The notes beneath the pieces are model-generated. The model saw only the letters and a list, made by a program, of their open reading frames with translations. It was not told the DNA's origin and did not search any database. 64,000 nt of DNA from Congeria kusceri (Eukaryota; Mollusca; Bivalvia; Myida; Dreissenidae), in NCBI GenBank assembly GCA_027627225.1, contig CM051036.1, positions 36,912,426-36,976,425 of the forward strand, written 5' to 3'. Position 1 is the stretch's first letter. Each line of letters starts with the position of its first letter. Shown here in pieces: positions 20,475 through 34,500 of the stretch. Position numbers and translations under genes: made by a program.

Positions 20475-23400
20475 AAGTCAACGTATACAGCTCACGCGAA
20501 AGCTGATACATACCGGTAGTGGATATGAATGATATCAAACATGATGAATGTTACTTTAATGTTGGAATAAGTTTGCTAAATATTGTTCAAGCGTGTTTGC
20601 TCTTTATAATCAATACAGTATATTTTAATAAATGTTTTGAATATAAATATGGAGTTTGACTTTTATTTAGAATACTATATTTTTGTGGATGCATTTAATA
20701 CAGTATAATTGTATTTAATAAACGTGTAATAAATGTTATAAATATTATTACAGAGTTTGCTTATTATTTATTTTAATTATTTTATTTTGGAATATTTTTC
20801 CTTTTGATTACACAAATCATTTATGTAAAAATATAGAATTGTATTTTTTTTTTTTTATTACTGTGGTTCCAAGATTTTTTAAAATATTTTGTTTAATAAT
20901 ATTATATTTATTATACTTATTACGCCGCATGCAGTCGAAATTATAACAGACTGATATTTATTTGTCTAAATACACAATTACTATGCTGTTAAAACGAATG
21001 AAACTATACGCTTTCAACTGTCTCACGGCTTTGTCTCTACAACAATTCACAGAATTTCGAGTTTAATGATTACTGTCCTAAATAATATTGATAGCATCCA
21101 GTCATTAATTTCAGACCTTTGTAAAATAGTTTTAACGTCTTCATGAAATCGCTTCAGATATTGTGAGAAATCTTCGGTAATCAGTAAAAAAAATCTGGAA
21201 ATATTATTTGAGAAGTAATAGAAGTGTTGAGATTTGATTTGTATTAAATTTATTGATAATGTATTGCTTACACAGTAATTCGAAGCCACAATAACATCAC
21301 ATAAAATACAGAAATCTAAAGACAAAATATTGCACAGTTTTGGTATGGCAGAAAATGAAACACACATCTTCATCAATGTCTACAAAAAACGTTTTCATAA
21401 GCAAAATGAGCAATAAAAACAACAAACAATCTTGACAAAACGTTCACAGATAATACACCAATAACTAATTTTGATAAAACAAGCAACAAAATGCAATGAG
21501 CAATGTTATGATATTACTCATTGTATTGTCGTTAAACTTGAAATATTTTGCTATTAAGGTACTGAAACATATGATACATTTAATGACTGAAAAGAAAACA
21601 AATGTTATAAAATACATTTTAAGGGAATATTTAAATCCATATGAAGGAGTACGGACAATTATTTAGCAGTTACAAAACATACGCATGACATTGCTGACGA
21701 AGATCAATCAGCATTAACCTGTATCTTGATTCTTGAAATAAGACATTCACAAAAGCAAAGAAATTGACTGTAATGAAAAGACCACTCATAACACTGAAAA
21801 AAGAAAGAAATATACATGTACACCCATGAATCAACTAATGTTTTCCATGATTTTCTTCGCCATGCTTTAAAATATCACATTGTTGTCATTTGTTTTTAAT
21901 TCCCTGTCTTACACTTTTAAAATTACCCATGCAAGTAACTGTGTACTGAGTTAATAACAGGCCATTCTGGCCAGTTGTATTGAAAAGGAAATTAACTACA
22001 AATTAGGTCACAAAGAAATGCTTTTTTACGAAAACTGGTCTTGCATTGTTTGCAAGAAATGCATAGATAGACACTGAAAATAAATTACAAATCATAAAAG
22101 ACGGCCCATTCGGGGATGTCCAGTGATTTGATCCAACTTCAGTTTGTTGACAGCAAAATGATAAGAAAATTAATGTTGTTTTACAAATACTGCATTGTTT
22201 AAGATATAATTTTGCTGTGTACATTCTGTTTCTCACATCAAAACATTTTGTGGAGAATACATTCAAGGTCAAGAGTCTTACAGACAGATCATGTGTATGA
22301 TTTGGATATACATGTTATATTGTCCGCTATATTATTATTAATGTTCTTTAATTATAACACGTACAAGTCAAACATAGTATTTCCTTAAAATCTTGTCTAA
22401 ATTGAATAACTAGCCTATAACAATTTCGATATAATAATAATCAGTAAATGACAAAATATGTTAAAACAACATGAAACCATAAAAAACATCTTTTTCAGAA
22501 CTGGGTAATTGTTTTATCAGTACACAGTTGTCACAGACATTGTAGTTATCACAATAATTTAGAACACAGCATCTTCCATCTTCAAAAAAAGAACGATCAG
22601 TAAGTTTTGAATAAGAAAGTATTATTGCGTTAAATGACATTACTTTAATTAGAAAATACATTACATATAGTTATGTAGTATTTTGATAAAAAGTTACAAT
22701 ATATTGTGTGAGAAATTAAATTTAGTACAGGAACCGTATCATGTATTAATCAAAATAATATCTTGGCAAAAGATCTGTCTTTGTTCAAGAGATGGACAAA
22801 TATACACAATACAAAGACACATAATTCTTTTCCTAACTAATCAAACATTTTACAATCAAGAAATGTTTATCTTTGATTCTCAACATAATTTTCCTGTTAT
22901 ACATCTTTAATTTCACTAAAACAAAACAAATATGTATTTACTTTTCTTTAAACTCCATGATATTTATTCAAACAACTCTCATTTTGTTAATATAAAATGC
23001 ATGGAAGACCTGTAAATTGGCTTTGACAGAGAAAGTAATGTATCAGAGCTTCAGAGCTAAAAAAACAACAAGATTTATACACGGTTTACCATTGATCGCT
23101 CCACCTTTCTGTTTGTCCAAGGTTGTTTGTCCAAGGATTTGAAGTAAATTGATTGGATTATCCAACCATTTGCTACTATTTACCACTGAAATATAAACCT
23201 GTAATTGGTTAACTCAATCCTTGATTGACAAGTATCTACTGGCCAATTATATAGCAACCAAACATATTTTACCCAATAAATCTTGAAATTTTCTGACAAC
23301 CATACATCTGACATCAATCAAAATCAACATGAAACCATCATCAGTAATCTTACAACAAGATTGATAAACGTTGAACAGTATACAAAAATTGACATACTGT

Positions 23401-24064
23401 GGCTGACAAGCAAAAACTTACGTGTGAACATCAGTAGAACATATCTTGGCATCATGTTTTTTACATATATTTCTTGAAGACAAGAAAAACACTTTAAATT
23501 TTAGAGATCGTTTTATAGAGATGCTCACTTCTGTTTCTGAGTATGCATATATTTTTTATTAAAAGTAATGGTTATGTGTTACATTTTCCTACATTTAATT
23601 TAGAACATGCTTGTTTTGAAACAATATTATATTGCCTACCATTAATGGGTGGCACTGTTCACCGACGTATGTATTTGCATTATATCAAAATTAGTATGTG
23701 TGTCTGCATTATACACTGGTAAAAATGTAAAACTGTTACACTATTTTTCGTTATATCCATATTAACTTATGTGGGTGTGTGTGAATTTATGTTACCATCT
23801 GTCATAAGAGCAATTTATATGTTGAAGAACATGGGTATGACATTGCATTAAATCTTGTAACATCACATCCTTTTTAAACTATGTACTAATATGTTCAGTT
23901 TTAAACATGTCCATTTACACGGTAACATTGTGTTGTTAGTTATTATTTTATCTTTCTGACAGGGTTTGGTAAAGGACCCATTGCTAATCCCCAAAACAGT
24001 TATTTTTTCCCAATCTTAATGAAAACATTCCCAAGTTTGAAGTGACAACATTCTAAATAGAAAT

Positions 24065-24262
24065 GAGGGGTGTCGTGGGAGGCTAATCCGGGTCGGCACT
24101 TTCCACTTTTGTGGTATTTTCTGTTTCAAGGAAGTCTCTTCTAAACATAAATTCACTGTAGGTGGAAAGTGCCATCCTGGATTAGCCTGTGCGGACTGCA
24201 CAGGCTTATCCGGGACGACACTTTACGCACATGCATTAAGACCGGTTTTCTCACGACGTGCC
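24065..24262. mobile_element. palindromic MITE family, copy 3
   Basis: GAGGGGTGTCGTGGGAGGCT start with internal loss of the left arm; GTGCGGACTGCACAGGCT palindrome and ACGCACATGCATTAAGAC right arm present. Confidence 0.8.
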
Positions 24263-24383
24263 ACAAATGTACATAGGAAATGTGAATTTATGTTGATCAT
24301 GAAATGTCTTGTATGTTTATCGACAAACACCATTAAAACTACTGAGTTGAAACAACATACCGCTAGTTTAAGAAAATAAATTA

Positions 24384-24596
24384 GAGGCGTGTCATGGGAA
24401 AATCGAGCTTAATGCATGTGTGTAAAGTGATGTCCCGTATCAGCCTGTGCAGTCCGCCCAGGCTAATATGGGATGGCACTTTCTGCCTATAGTGGCTTTA
24501 TGTTTAGAAGAGACTTCCTTGAAACAGAAAATACCATAAAAGCGGAAAGTTTCTTTATGCACAAGCATTAAGCCGGGTTTTCCCACAACACGCCTC
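24384..24596. mobile_element. palindromic MITE family, copy 4
   Basis: GAGGCGTGTCATGGGAAAAT to CCCACAACACGCCTC, with one inner palindrome; the second was lost by internal deletion. Confidence 0.85.
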
Positions 24597-25197
24597 ATGT
24601 AAATAATAACAAAATAATAATTATATAAAAAAAAATTAATGCACATGATTGCAATTTACATGTATTGAGATGAAAACACGTTTGAGGCAGCCAAACTTTG
24701 CATAATTGACAAAAAAACCCACAAGAAAGTCTACTTCTGAGCTATACACTGACTAGCATTGGCAGTGAATGATTTGGTACAGGTCATCATTTTTAAGTCC
24801 AAAATTACAGATGTTTCATTAACAACTCAATAACATAATAATTATCATTGAGCCACCTAAATGCAGATAACCAATTTTTAAAATAAACTCTTCAAACATA
24901 TTTGACTTAAGCCATAAACATACAGCACCAGCAAAAACATTCACAACTGAACTAACTCTGGCCACAAAAATATTTCACTGTAACAACTGTAATAAATTGT
25001 CATTGCCAGATGATCATGAATTTAATCAAACCCTTCGACTGACTGTGAATGCTTGTAAATTGACTTAGTCTTAGCTAATTAAAAGCAGCTCATTAGTAAC
25101 AAGTGCATTCATTGGTCAATATTTTTAGTTGAGAAACTTACCAGTATCCTTAACTTAATAAAATTAAAGCTCATAAGCGTTTTCATTGGTGAATATT

Positions 25198-25203
25198 TTT
25201 AAT
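25198..25203 (-). other. possible TRAPPC8 polyadenylation signal (ATTAAA)
   Basis: The common variant ATTAAA on the minus strand, 138 bp after the stop codon. No AATAAA is seen in the first ~300 bp after the stop. Weak evidence by itself. Confidence 0.3.
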
Positions 25204-25340
25204 TGAGACAAATGTTAAGATTAACAACTTTCACAGTCATATGCCCAATTTGTACGACCAGGTTTTTGAACGGTACACTAATAACTGCCCCCCAGGATTC
25301 CTGCTTGTGTTTTACACAGTTACTACACTTTGACATATAG

Positions 25341-25596
25341 CTAATGTCCTGCCTCTGACACAGAAACTACGCTCGGTCGCGTCTGCTTCTGCAAAGTCAT
25401 CTCCGACACGTCGTTGGTATGTGACACGAACACGGCCAGATTGTTGATGTTGTACACGCCCGGTCGACTGAACGAGACGGACAAGTTCATTTCGAGGACC
25501 TGCTTTGGGGTCATCGTGACCTGCCGTTGCGTCTGCCCAACCCACGAGAATCCTGTGGTGGAATTTTCCAGCACCTGACCCGCATCCTGAATGTCG
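25341..25596 (-). CDS. TRAPPC8: TRAPPC8 exon e24 (last coding exon)
   Basis: Acceptor GATTAAG; starts in phase 2; ends at TAG (25341-25343). Encodes the C-terminal beta domain (STTGFSWVGQTQRQV, SFSRPGVYNINNLAVF) and stops after SVSEAGH. The acceptor lacks a strong pyrimidine tract, so the first few residues are less certain. Confidence 0.9.
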
Positions 25597-28500
25597 CTTA
25601 ATCTACATGTAGAAGATCATAAAATGAAGATTCAATGTCACAAAGGATGCTGCACCAAAGCAGTATTTTGGAAAACATTACATCAAAATTTAAACTTAGT
25701 ATTTTATAACATGAATTATTTATCCCGTGCCCCAAAATTTCAAGCCCAAAATCTTATCAAATACCAGTTTAAATGTATATTAACCCGAGTGTTATTAGGA
25801 TCCTCATTTATGTATTTCATTAATACCATCTAAAATCTCTGAAAACAAGGCAGTCCAAAGGACAGCTATATCCCCCGCCGTGATCCTTCATTCAATTTTT
25901 AAGGTGACTTTGAAGTATCACACTGACCTTAATCTAAATCAGTTTCATGAAAATTCCTTAAAGGGCATAGGAGATATGGAGCTGACACGAAAATGGAGGC
26001 TCAAACATTTGACCTTTAAGTGTGACCTTGACCTTGAGGTGGCAAGACTGCTCCATGCCTTCTGCACATCGACTCAATGTGATAAACAGTTGAGCCAAGT
26101 TTTATGAAAATCCTTCAAAGGGCATAGGAGATATGGAGCAGACACGAAAATGGAGGCTCAAACACTTGACCTTCAAGTGTGACCTTGACCTTGAGGTGGC
26201 GTGACTGCCTCATGCCTTCTGCACATTATCTCAATGTGATAAACATTTGAGGCAAGTTTCATGAAAATCCTTTAAAGGGCACAGGAGATAAAGAACGGAC
26301 ATGAAAATACAGGCTCAAACATTCAACCTTCAAGTGTGACCTTGACCTTGAGTTGGCGTGACTGGCTTATGTCTTTAGCACATGGTCTCAATGAGCAAAA
26401 CATTTGAGCCAAGTTTCATGAAAATCCTTCAAAGGGTATAGGGGATATGGAGCCGACACGAAAACAGACACAAAAATGGAGGCTCAAAAATTTAACCTCC
26501 AAGTGTGACCTTGACGCCCATGCCATCTGCACATCATCTCAATGACCTAAACATTTGAGCCAAGTGTCATGAAAATCCTTCAAAAGGCATAGGAGATATG
26601 GAGCGGACACGAAATGGAGGCTCGAATATTTGACCTTCAAGTGTGACCTTGACGTTGAGCCGGCGTGACTGACTCATGCCTTCTGGACATCGTCTCAATG
26701 ACCTAAACATTTGAGCCAGTTTCATGAAAATCCTTCAAAGGGTATAGGGGATATGGAGTGGACACGAAAATGTTACGGACAGACGGACGAAGGGTATTCC
26801 TATAACCCCCCCTACGCTTCGCAGCGGGGGAATAATTATGGATAATTTAAGATTACCAAAGTGACTGCACTGATTGAGCTTTCATGGCAGTGATGCTTCT
26901 TTGTCAAAAAAAATTTGCACAGACTTAGTTCTATCATACCGGTAATCTCATTAAAACCATCTCCAGTCTGACGGTACTATATTATCCGCTGACTGGATCT
27001 AATGACTTCTCATTAGGGGTCATGTTCAGACGACCTTTTCATGAGCCAATCAAATTGTTGCCTTCAAAATGTTGTATAACTTTATATATAAACGACAAAA
27101 ACTATGCACAAAATTAACGCGAACTTTGGATGTTTACTCTCCTAAATTACCACTATATAAATTGTTATTCACATGAAAATGAACTGTAAATGATTTATTC
27201 CCGAGGATCAGCTGGAAATGCATCACCGTTTCAAAAACCGTGGCTAAACTTTGCTGTGCAAATAGCAACTTCATTTGGCGCAGCAGGGCTGATATTTTAT
27301 TGTTCGGAAGGTCATTTGAACGTGACCTGTTATAAAATGTCTTCAGATCCTTGCAACTTTGGATTTGATTTCAATGAGATTGGTTCTATCATTGCCAAAG
27401 GCAACATTCCTAAGCCCATAAACCAGTTACCTCTTGAACAGTACAGGGCCCATATTCACCACATATTCTTAAACTCAAGGTTAAGAATGAAGAATATTCT
27501 GAAAACTGTTCTGTTCTAAGGGCGCTGTAAATTTGAATCTTATTTGGTATTTATCCACTCTAATTACAGCGTTCTTTATTTAAAACAATTGTTCATGAAA
27601 TATTAAAGCAACATTGCTGCCCAGCACATTTGCGAATGCTGAAGTACTTTTCTTGAGCCTAAGCAATATTCATGCTAACCACTAGCCTGACAGCCAGGAC
27701 CTAGTAAAATGTAATTCGGGCTAGTAGATATTCAGTAATTTATAGTCGGGCTAGTGGAAATTTTACCTGGTTACTATGATAGCATAATGACTCAGGCTAG
27801 TGGTTTAATTAATGTGAAGACCAAGTCTAAGTCTGTTCTTTATTCTTAAATCTAAGAATGGGTTGGTGAATATCGGGACAGGGACACCGACAGACTGTTT
27901 CAGACATCATGTATACCTACCTCTGTTGGGCCCTACTCGTATCCACCAGCACTGTAACATCTGCCTCTGAGTTGTTCTGCAGCATTAAGGTTACACCCAG
28001 CAGGCACACCCTGGAGCCACACAGATAACATCTTTATAATGGACAGCTGTGTATACATTGTATTTTGATTATATATGAGGCGTGTCATGGGCGTAATGTG
28101 CGTAAAGAGTCGTCCAGGATTAGCCTGCGCAGTCCGCACAGGCTAATCCAGGACAGCCTACAGTGGATTTATGTTTAGAAGAGACTTCCTTGAAACAGAA
28201 AATACCATAAAAGCAGAAAGTGTCTGTGTGGATTGATCTGGGAAGTCACTTTACGCTCATGCGTTAAGCCCCGGTTTCCCACGACACGCCCCATATGTAT
28301 TTCATATCACTAACTCTATAGGAGAATGCTTGCTATCAAGTACTGCCAGTAATTAGAGTGTAGCATTATATTCAAATGGTAGGAAAATTATATGGATAGT
28401 TTGAAATTTGACACCTCAATATGGAAAAATCTAAGGGCTGTTCCAGGGAAAAGGTTGAGGGTGGAGCGGAACCCCAATGTATTAAAATTTGGTAGGTAGG

Positions 28501-31500
28501 GGGGTGATTGAGGGATAAATTTGTGTTGGCTAGGGGTATGTTTTCAATTCTAAAGACCGATCTTTTAGAATTAAACCTCATAAACTAGCCGTCAGTCGTG
28601 GCTTATTATTACGAAGTGTATTGAGTATTAATTATTTTATGTGGCACGATAGTTATTGGGTACGAAAACATACGCGCTGTTTTCACGGCTTGATTGTCAT
28701 GAAAGACCATGTATTACGTGCACCCATGTAATTTTGAAGTAAAATTTGGGGGAAAAACTGGAAACAATTTGCAGATGTTGTTTGTTAATGTCTGCCGATG
28801 TTATTTTACCAAATTTTGTCTATGCTGTTTTGTTGTTGTTCTGGAATATTGTACTAAATTTACTTCAATAAAAAACGTAATCAATGTAAATTTTAGATAC
28901 ATACAAAATTACCTTGTGCGCTATAAAACACATATTAATCCAAATAGAATGCAAATATTCCTGTTCATACTTAATAAGTTTTGAGCCGTAACACAATCTC
29001 CATTTTAATTCCAATACATGTATATTTCGTCACTCTCATTTAAATCTCTAAGTTATTCAATGCAACAAATCTGATTTTTTTCACACCCTTGACATTTCCT
29101 CTAAAATGCCAATTCATGAATGCTCTGCATTGTTCAGGTACAGTAGTAATAATTGATGCTTGTTTCACTGACCACGTGCTAATCATGTTACATGCTTAGT
29201 GTTACAAACCGCTAGACAATGGCCCCAGCTCAGCAGTCACATCAAAGACTTGTTGAAGTCAAACCGACACCGTTGCTATGGTTGTTGGTAACGGCTTGGA
29301 GATTTAGAGGCTTTGCTAATTGACGATGTCACGCTTTCTCTCTTCTCAGTTGTAACAGGTGTAATTATCATTGTTTGTTCAAATTGGAAATATGATTGCA
29401 AGGTAATTAGAATGCAATGTCTTGTTAGAAATAAATATGAATTAAATTTAGAACAAATATAACGAAAATATAACTAAAATGTTCAACAAAAACATGGCTG
29501 AAAATGATTGTAATTTGTTACAGTGTAAAACGCGCATCAAATTTTCATAGCTGAATTTTAGGGTAAAAATGGGCGGGCAACCACTTAAGTGCTCTTATAG
29601 GCACTTTACAACTGACAACATATTGTAAATATTTTTCCTGGACAAAGTTGCCAGTTGGTAATGTTTGCGCTGGTAAGGTGCACAGTTTTGCATACATGTC
29701 GCTCCTTGCCATGTGCGATTTCCAATAGACAAAAACATGTTCATAAACAGCGGTTAACAACATAGCGGTAGTCAAGTTGATAAAAAAAGAATATAAAGCA
29801 TGGGTGTGGGACGGCAGCCCCCTTCTTAAGGCAAAAAACAAACAAGATTCTGTGTTTGATAACCACACATGCCCCCGGTTGGTGCTGGGTAGCCCATTTC
29901 TTAGTCCAAATTAGGTCAAGGTCAAGGTGAGGTTGGGTGATATGGGTGGATTGGGAACGGTCATAAGTAAAAACTGTGTAAATATCCAAGTGTTGTAGTA
30001 AGCGGTGTTGGTGCTAGACGTAACGGTAAAATCTAGTTAACCAAGAAATGGTACTTTTGAATTATTATAAGTCCAAATAAGTTCAAGGTTAAGATCAAAG
30101 TAAAGTTGGGTGATATGGGTGGATTGGGGATGGTCATAAGCAACAACTGTGTAAGCATCCAAGTGTTGTAGCAAGCGGTGTTGGTGCTAGACGAAATGGT
30201 AAAATCTAGTTAACCAAGAAACAGCCCATTTGAATTATTCTAAGTGCAAATAGGTCACGGTCAAAAAGAGGTTGGGTGATGTGGGTGGATTGGGAACAGT
30301 CATAAGTAACAACTGTGTAAATATCTAAGTGTTGTAGTAAGCAGTGCTGGTGCTAGACGAAACGATAAAATCTAGTTAACCAAGAAATTGCCTTTTTGAA
30401 TTATTAAAAGTCCAAATTAGGTCAAGGTCAAAGTGAGGTTGGGTGATATGGGTGGAAAGGGAATGGTCATCAGAAACAACTGTGTAAGTATCAACGTGTT
30501 GTAGTAAGTGGTGTTGGTGCTAGACGAAATGGTAAAATCTACTTAACCTTGTCACGGACGGACGGATGGGCAGGACGATCACTATATGACCCTTGCATCA
30601 AGATGCCGGGGGCATAAAAAGCGGCGGTGTGGGGGAATTTTAGTTGTATTGGTGGTGGGTGTCAAGCCTAATAGTAATATTAATGTGGTGCTGAGGGGTA
30701 TCTGACTTTTTCCAATTCTGTTGGTTGGGGGTTGAAAAAAAAAAAAAGTTGTGTTGGTGGTACCCCATTTTTGGACTGGCGTTCGGCCCCCCCCCCCCCC
30801 CTCACCTTTTTTCCTGGAAGGAACAGCCCTAAGTTAAAAAAGGTCCAGGGAGCTGCTTGAAAGAAACAGGCTAGAAAGTCATGTACACATCTTTCTTAAT
30901 CAGAATTTAAATGAAACATTCCAGCATTCCTGTCTCTTTTATACTTTGTTTATAATAATTTTAAGACCTTCTTTGTGTCAAAATATGTAAAAATATACAA
31001 TATCAACCCAAAATGGCATCAGGGAAAATACACCAAGGTTGCGTTTTAAATCAATCCTACATTGCACTTTTTAGTGAACTTTCATGGGGCAACACAATCT
31101 TTATGTGCTCATAAAAATTAATTTCAATCATTTCCCAAGCAAAACAGAACATTGAGTGTAATTTGGACGAAACATGAAACACCCCAACATTGTGATATAT
31201 TCCTAGAGCTCTGAAAAACTTGATTGCAATAAAAACTCTTGGGATTTGAGTTGACCATACCGAAAAAAGGTTTATAGTGTGAAATGAAAAAAAAATAAGA
31301 AAAACACTAAAGCTTGCAATGTTACCTGGCATTCTGGAAGGAATGTGTGATATCCGTCTTGTGTTTCATCGTGTACAAGACGAGCTGAGTGAGCACCTCG
31401 TACGCTGGCTTGATCTCCTCCGGTGCTACTTCCTCGCGTATAAACTTTATCGGGGGTCGCTCCTTGGGGATCTTAAACATGGGAATCAAGTATGTGTGAA

Positions 31501-34500
31501 GTGGTGAAAGCAATGACCTAATATAACAGTTTATTGTAACTAGTACATGTATAGGCAGAGTGTTGTCAACAAAATGCATTAGTATAATTGAGGTGTGTTG
31601 TGGGAAACCGGGTCTTAATGCATGTGCGTAAAGTGTCGTCCCAGATTAGCCTGTGCAGCCGGCACAGGCTAATCTGCGACTACACTTTCCGCCTACAGTG
31701 GATTTATGTTTAGAAGAGACTTCCTTGAAACAGAAAATACCATAAAAGCGGAATGTGTCGTCCCAGATTAGCCTGTGTAGACTGCACAGGCTGATCCGGG
31801 ACGAGACTTTACGCACGTGCATTAAGCCCAGGTTTCCCATGACATACCTCAATCATTTTTCCATTGATGAAAGACAGCAGAATAAGAAGCTGGTGTTAAT
31901 TTGTTTACAAATTTTGTTACTTATTTTTTTTACAAATTTTATTCATGTAACTTTTCACAGAAGTAAAGTTCTGATTAGCTGAGAAAGATGTTTGCTTTGA
32001 AATTAACAGCTTTGCTAAACAGAACACAACTGCTGTCTTATTTAAACATGGGAGGTGGTTTGCCCTTTTTACCAGTATAAATTATGAACTCATGATTTGG
32101 AATGGATATGAGCTGAAGATGCTAGAGAAGTTAAGAACTCACTATTTGGAACACGTACGAGGTGAAGATGCTTGAGAAGTTATGAACTCACGATTTGGAA
32201 TGGATCTGAGGTGACAAATCTATAGAAGTTGTGAACTCATGATTTGGAATGGATATGAGGTGAAGATGCTAGAGAAGTTATGAACTCACGATATAGAATG
32301 GATATGAGGTGAAGATGCTATAGAAGTTACGAACTCATGATTTGGAATGGATATGAGGTGAAGATGGTACAGTAGTTATGAACTCACGATTTGGAATGGA
32401 TATGAGGTGAAGATGCAACAGAAGTTATAAACTCATGATTTGGAATGGATATGAGGTGAAGCTGCAACAGAAGTTATGAACTCATGATTTGGATTTGAAA
32501 TGGATATGAGGTGAAGATGCAAGAGAAGTTATGAACTCATGATTTTGAATGGATATGAGGTGAATATGCAAGAGAAGTTATGAACTCATGATTTTGAATG
32601 GATATGAGGTGAAGATGCTAGAGAAGTTATGAACTCACGATTTGGAATGGATATGAGGTGAACATGCAACAGAAGTTATGAACTCACGATTTGGAATGGA
32701 TATGAGGTGAAGATGCTATAGAAGGTACCAACTCATGATTTGGAATGGATCTGAGGTGAAGATGCTATAGAAATTATGAACTCACGATTTGGAATGGATA
32801 TGAGGTGAAGATGCTACAGTAGTTATGAACTCATGCTTTGGAATGGATATGAGGTGACGATGCTATAGAAGTTATGAACTCACAATTTGGAATGGATATG
32901 AGGTGAAGATGCTACAGAAGTTATGAACTCACGATTTGGAATGGATATGAGGTGAAGATGCTAAAGAAGTTATGAACTCATGATTTGGAATGGATATGAG
33001 GTGAAGATGCTAGAGAAGTTATGAACTCATGATTGGAATGGATATGAGGTGAAGATGCTATAGAAATTATGAACTCACGATTTGGAATGGATATGAGGTG
33101 AAGATGCTATAGAAGTTATGAACTCATGATTTGGAATGGATATGAGGTGAAGATGCTATAGAAGTTATGAACTCACGATATACAATAGATATGAGGTGAA
33201 GATGCTACAGTTGTTATGAAATCATGATTTGGAATGGATATGAGGTGAAGATGCTATAGAAGTTATGAACTCATGATTTGGAATGGATATGAGGTGAAGA
33301 TGCTAATGAAGTTATGAACTCACGATTTGGAATGGATATGAGGTGAAGATGCTAGAGATGTTATGAACTCACGATTTGGAATGGATATGAGGTGAAGATG
33401 CTAGAGAAGTTATGAACTCATGATTTGGAATGGATATGAGGTGAAGATGCTATAGAAAATATGAATTCACGATTTGGAATGGATATGAGGTGAAGATGCT
33501 ATAGAAGTTATGAACTCATGATTTGGAATGGATATGAGGTGAAGATGCTATAGATGTTATGAACTCACGATATAGAATGGATATGAGGTGAAGATGCTAC
33601 AGTAGTTATGAACTCATGATTTGGAATGGATATGAGGTGAAGATGCTACAGAAGTTATGAAGTCATGATTTGGAATGGATATGAGGTGAAGATGCTACAG
33701 TAGTTATGAACTCACGATTTGGAATGGATATGAGGTGAAGATGCTACAGAAGTTATGAACTAAGGATTTGGAATGGATATGAGGTGAAGATGCTAGAGAA
33801 GTTATGAACTCACGATATGGAATGGATATGAGGTGAAGATGCTAGAGAAGTTATGAACTCACGATTTGGAATGGATATGAGGTGAAGATGCTAGAGAAGT
33901 TATGAATAAGCGATTTGGAATGATTATGAGGTGAAGATGCTAGAGAAATTATGAACTCGCGATTTGGAATGGATATGAGGTGAAGATGCTATAGAAATTA
34001 TGAACTCACGATTTGGAATGGATATGAGGTGAAGATGCTATAGAAGATATGAACTCATGATTTGGAATGGATATGAGGTAAAGATGCTATAGAAGTTATG
34101 AACTCATGATTTGGAATGGATATGTAGTGAAGATGCTATAGAAGCTATGAACTCATGATTTGGAATGGATATGAGGTGAAGATGCTATAGAAGTTATGAA
34201 CTCATGATTTGGAATGGATATGAGGTCAAGATGCTAATGAAGTTATGAACTCATGATTTGGAATGGATATGAGGTGAAGATGCTGTAGAAGTTATGAACT
34301 CACGATATAGAATGGATATGAGGTGAAGATGCTAGAGAAGTTCTGAACTGATGATTTGGAATGGATATGAGGTGACGATGCTATAGAAATTATGAACTGA
34401 TGATTTGGAATGGATATGAGGTAAAGATGTTTTAGAAGTGATCAACTCATTATTTGGAACGGACATGAGGTGAAGATGCGAGAGAAGTTATGAACTCATG

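Larger units (their letters stand above)
20520..25197. other. AT-rich 3' flank of TRAPPC8, no gene seen
   Basis: Very AT-rich, with many short frames but no motif, splice-bounded exon or RNA gene that I can support. Contains two MITE copies (24065, 24384). The TRAPPC8 3' UTR must end somewhere below 25341. Confidence 0.5.

Noticed and set aside
21047..21376. 109-codon minus-strand frame in the 3' flank
   Set aside because: AT-rich composition, no motif, no splice or repeat context; likely chance.
29545..29989. Minus-strand frames of 82-107 codons in intron e22-e23
   Set aside because: They run through the inverted-repeat element and the start of the pearl-like element and have no family match.
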